This document shows positions 7,150-7,260 of a DNA stretch of 7,260 nt, piece by piece (within the stretch, counting starts at the first letter, position 1; each line of letters opens with the position of its first letter). The notes under the pieces were generated by a model. The model made no database searches and was not told the origin of the DNA. It saw nothing but the letters and a program-made list of their open reading frames with translations. The translations under genes and the position numbers were made by a program. Source of the stretch: DATGSF01 sp035302865. Its GTDB lineage: Bacteria > Bacteroidota > Bacteroidia > Chitinophagales > Chitinophagaceae. The stretch spans positions 1 to 7,260 of the forward strand of contig DATGSF010000241.1 in assembly GCA_035302865.1 (NCBI GenBank). Direction: 5' to 3'.

Positions 7150-7260
7150 TTAAAAAAATTCTTCTTCTGATTTTGCTTCTTCCAATAATTGATTAAGAAT
7201 TTCTATAGCACTTTTAGCAATAACAGTACCAGGACCAAAAATAAAATCCACTCCGGAAGA
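7150..7260 (-). CDS. C-terminal tail of a probable cobalamin-dependent acyl-CoA mutase (partial)
   Basis: The last 36 codons of a gene that enters from the right edge. The visible peptide contains GVDFIFGPGTVIAKSAIEIL and then an acidic tail, LNQLLEEAKSEEEFF. The pattern of a strand, FGPGT and a helix ending AIEIL matches the C-terminal end of B12-binding domains in methylmalonyl-CoA mutase and related mutases. Those enzymes interconvert methylmalonyl-CoA and succinyl-CoA, or branched acyl-CoA isomers. The fragment is too short to separate a large mutase subunit from a stand-alone B12-binding subunit. Its stop lies 18 bases before the aspartate kinase ATG, so the two are probably co-transcribed. 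Confidence 0.5.
   Translation of the reverse strand, partial: SSGVDFIFGPGTVIAKSAIEILNQLLEEAKSEEEFF

Overview
The window comes from an AT-rich (low-GC) bacterium, most likely Bacteroidota. The reasons are promoter elements of the Bacteroidota type (TTTG, about 19-20 bases, then TAnnTTTG), a general lack of Shine-Dalgarno sequences before starts, and proteins that read like Bacteroidota versions of their families. Every supported gene lies on the minus strand, so transcription runs from high to low coordinates. The lineage call is inference from recognised sequence style, not from a search.

In transcription order, the right end (7260 to 4339) holds a probable operon with gaps of 18 and 21 bases. 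It contains the C-terminal tail of what looks like a cobalamin-binding acyl-CoA mutase (7260-7150), a monofunctional aspartate kinase (7131-5872), and a 14-helix-like MOP-superfamily polysaccharide or lipid-linked oligosaccharide flippase that starts at TTG (5850-4339). A 346-base non-coding stretch (4338-3993) follows. It has three tandem hairpins, the last a good intrinsic terminator; a 37-codon open frame that resembles a signal peptide but has no ATG; and a dyad plus weak promoter before the next operon.

The middle (3992-1047) is a two-gene operon for the proton-translocating NAD(P) transhydrogenase, with pntA (fused domain I plus four helices) and pntB separated by 9 bases. Key catalytic, NADP-binding and proton-channel residues are conserved, so the enzyme looks functional. 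It interconverts NADH and NADPH using the proton gradient.

The left end holds an initiator tRNA-fMet (996-925) just after pntB, with its own near-perfect promoter and a strong terminator (923-883). Next comes the first 249 codons of an alanine dehydrogenase (748 to beyond base 1). This protein is homologous to PntA, so two members of one superfamily sit on either side of pntB and the tRNA.

Taken together this is mostly core metabolism: redox cofactor balance, alanine/pyruvate exchange, the aspartate amino-acid pathway and envelope glycan export. I see no mobile element, CRISPR array, defence system or clearly new multi-gene system. The features most worth checking are the small open frame and hairpin cluster in the 346-base gap, the TTG start of the flippase, and the arrangement of the initiator tRNA.
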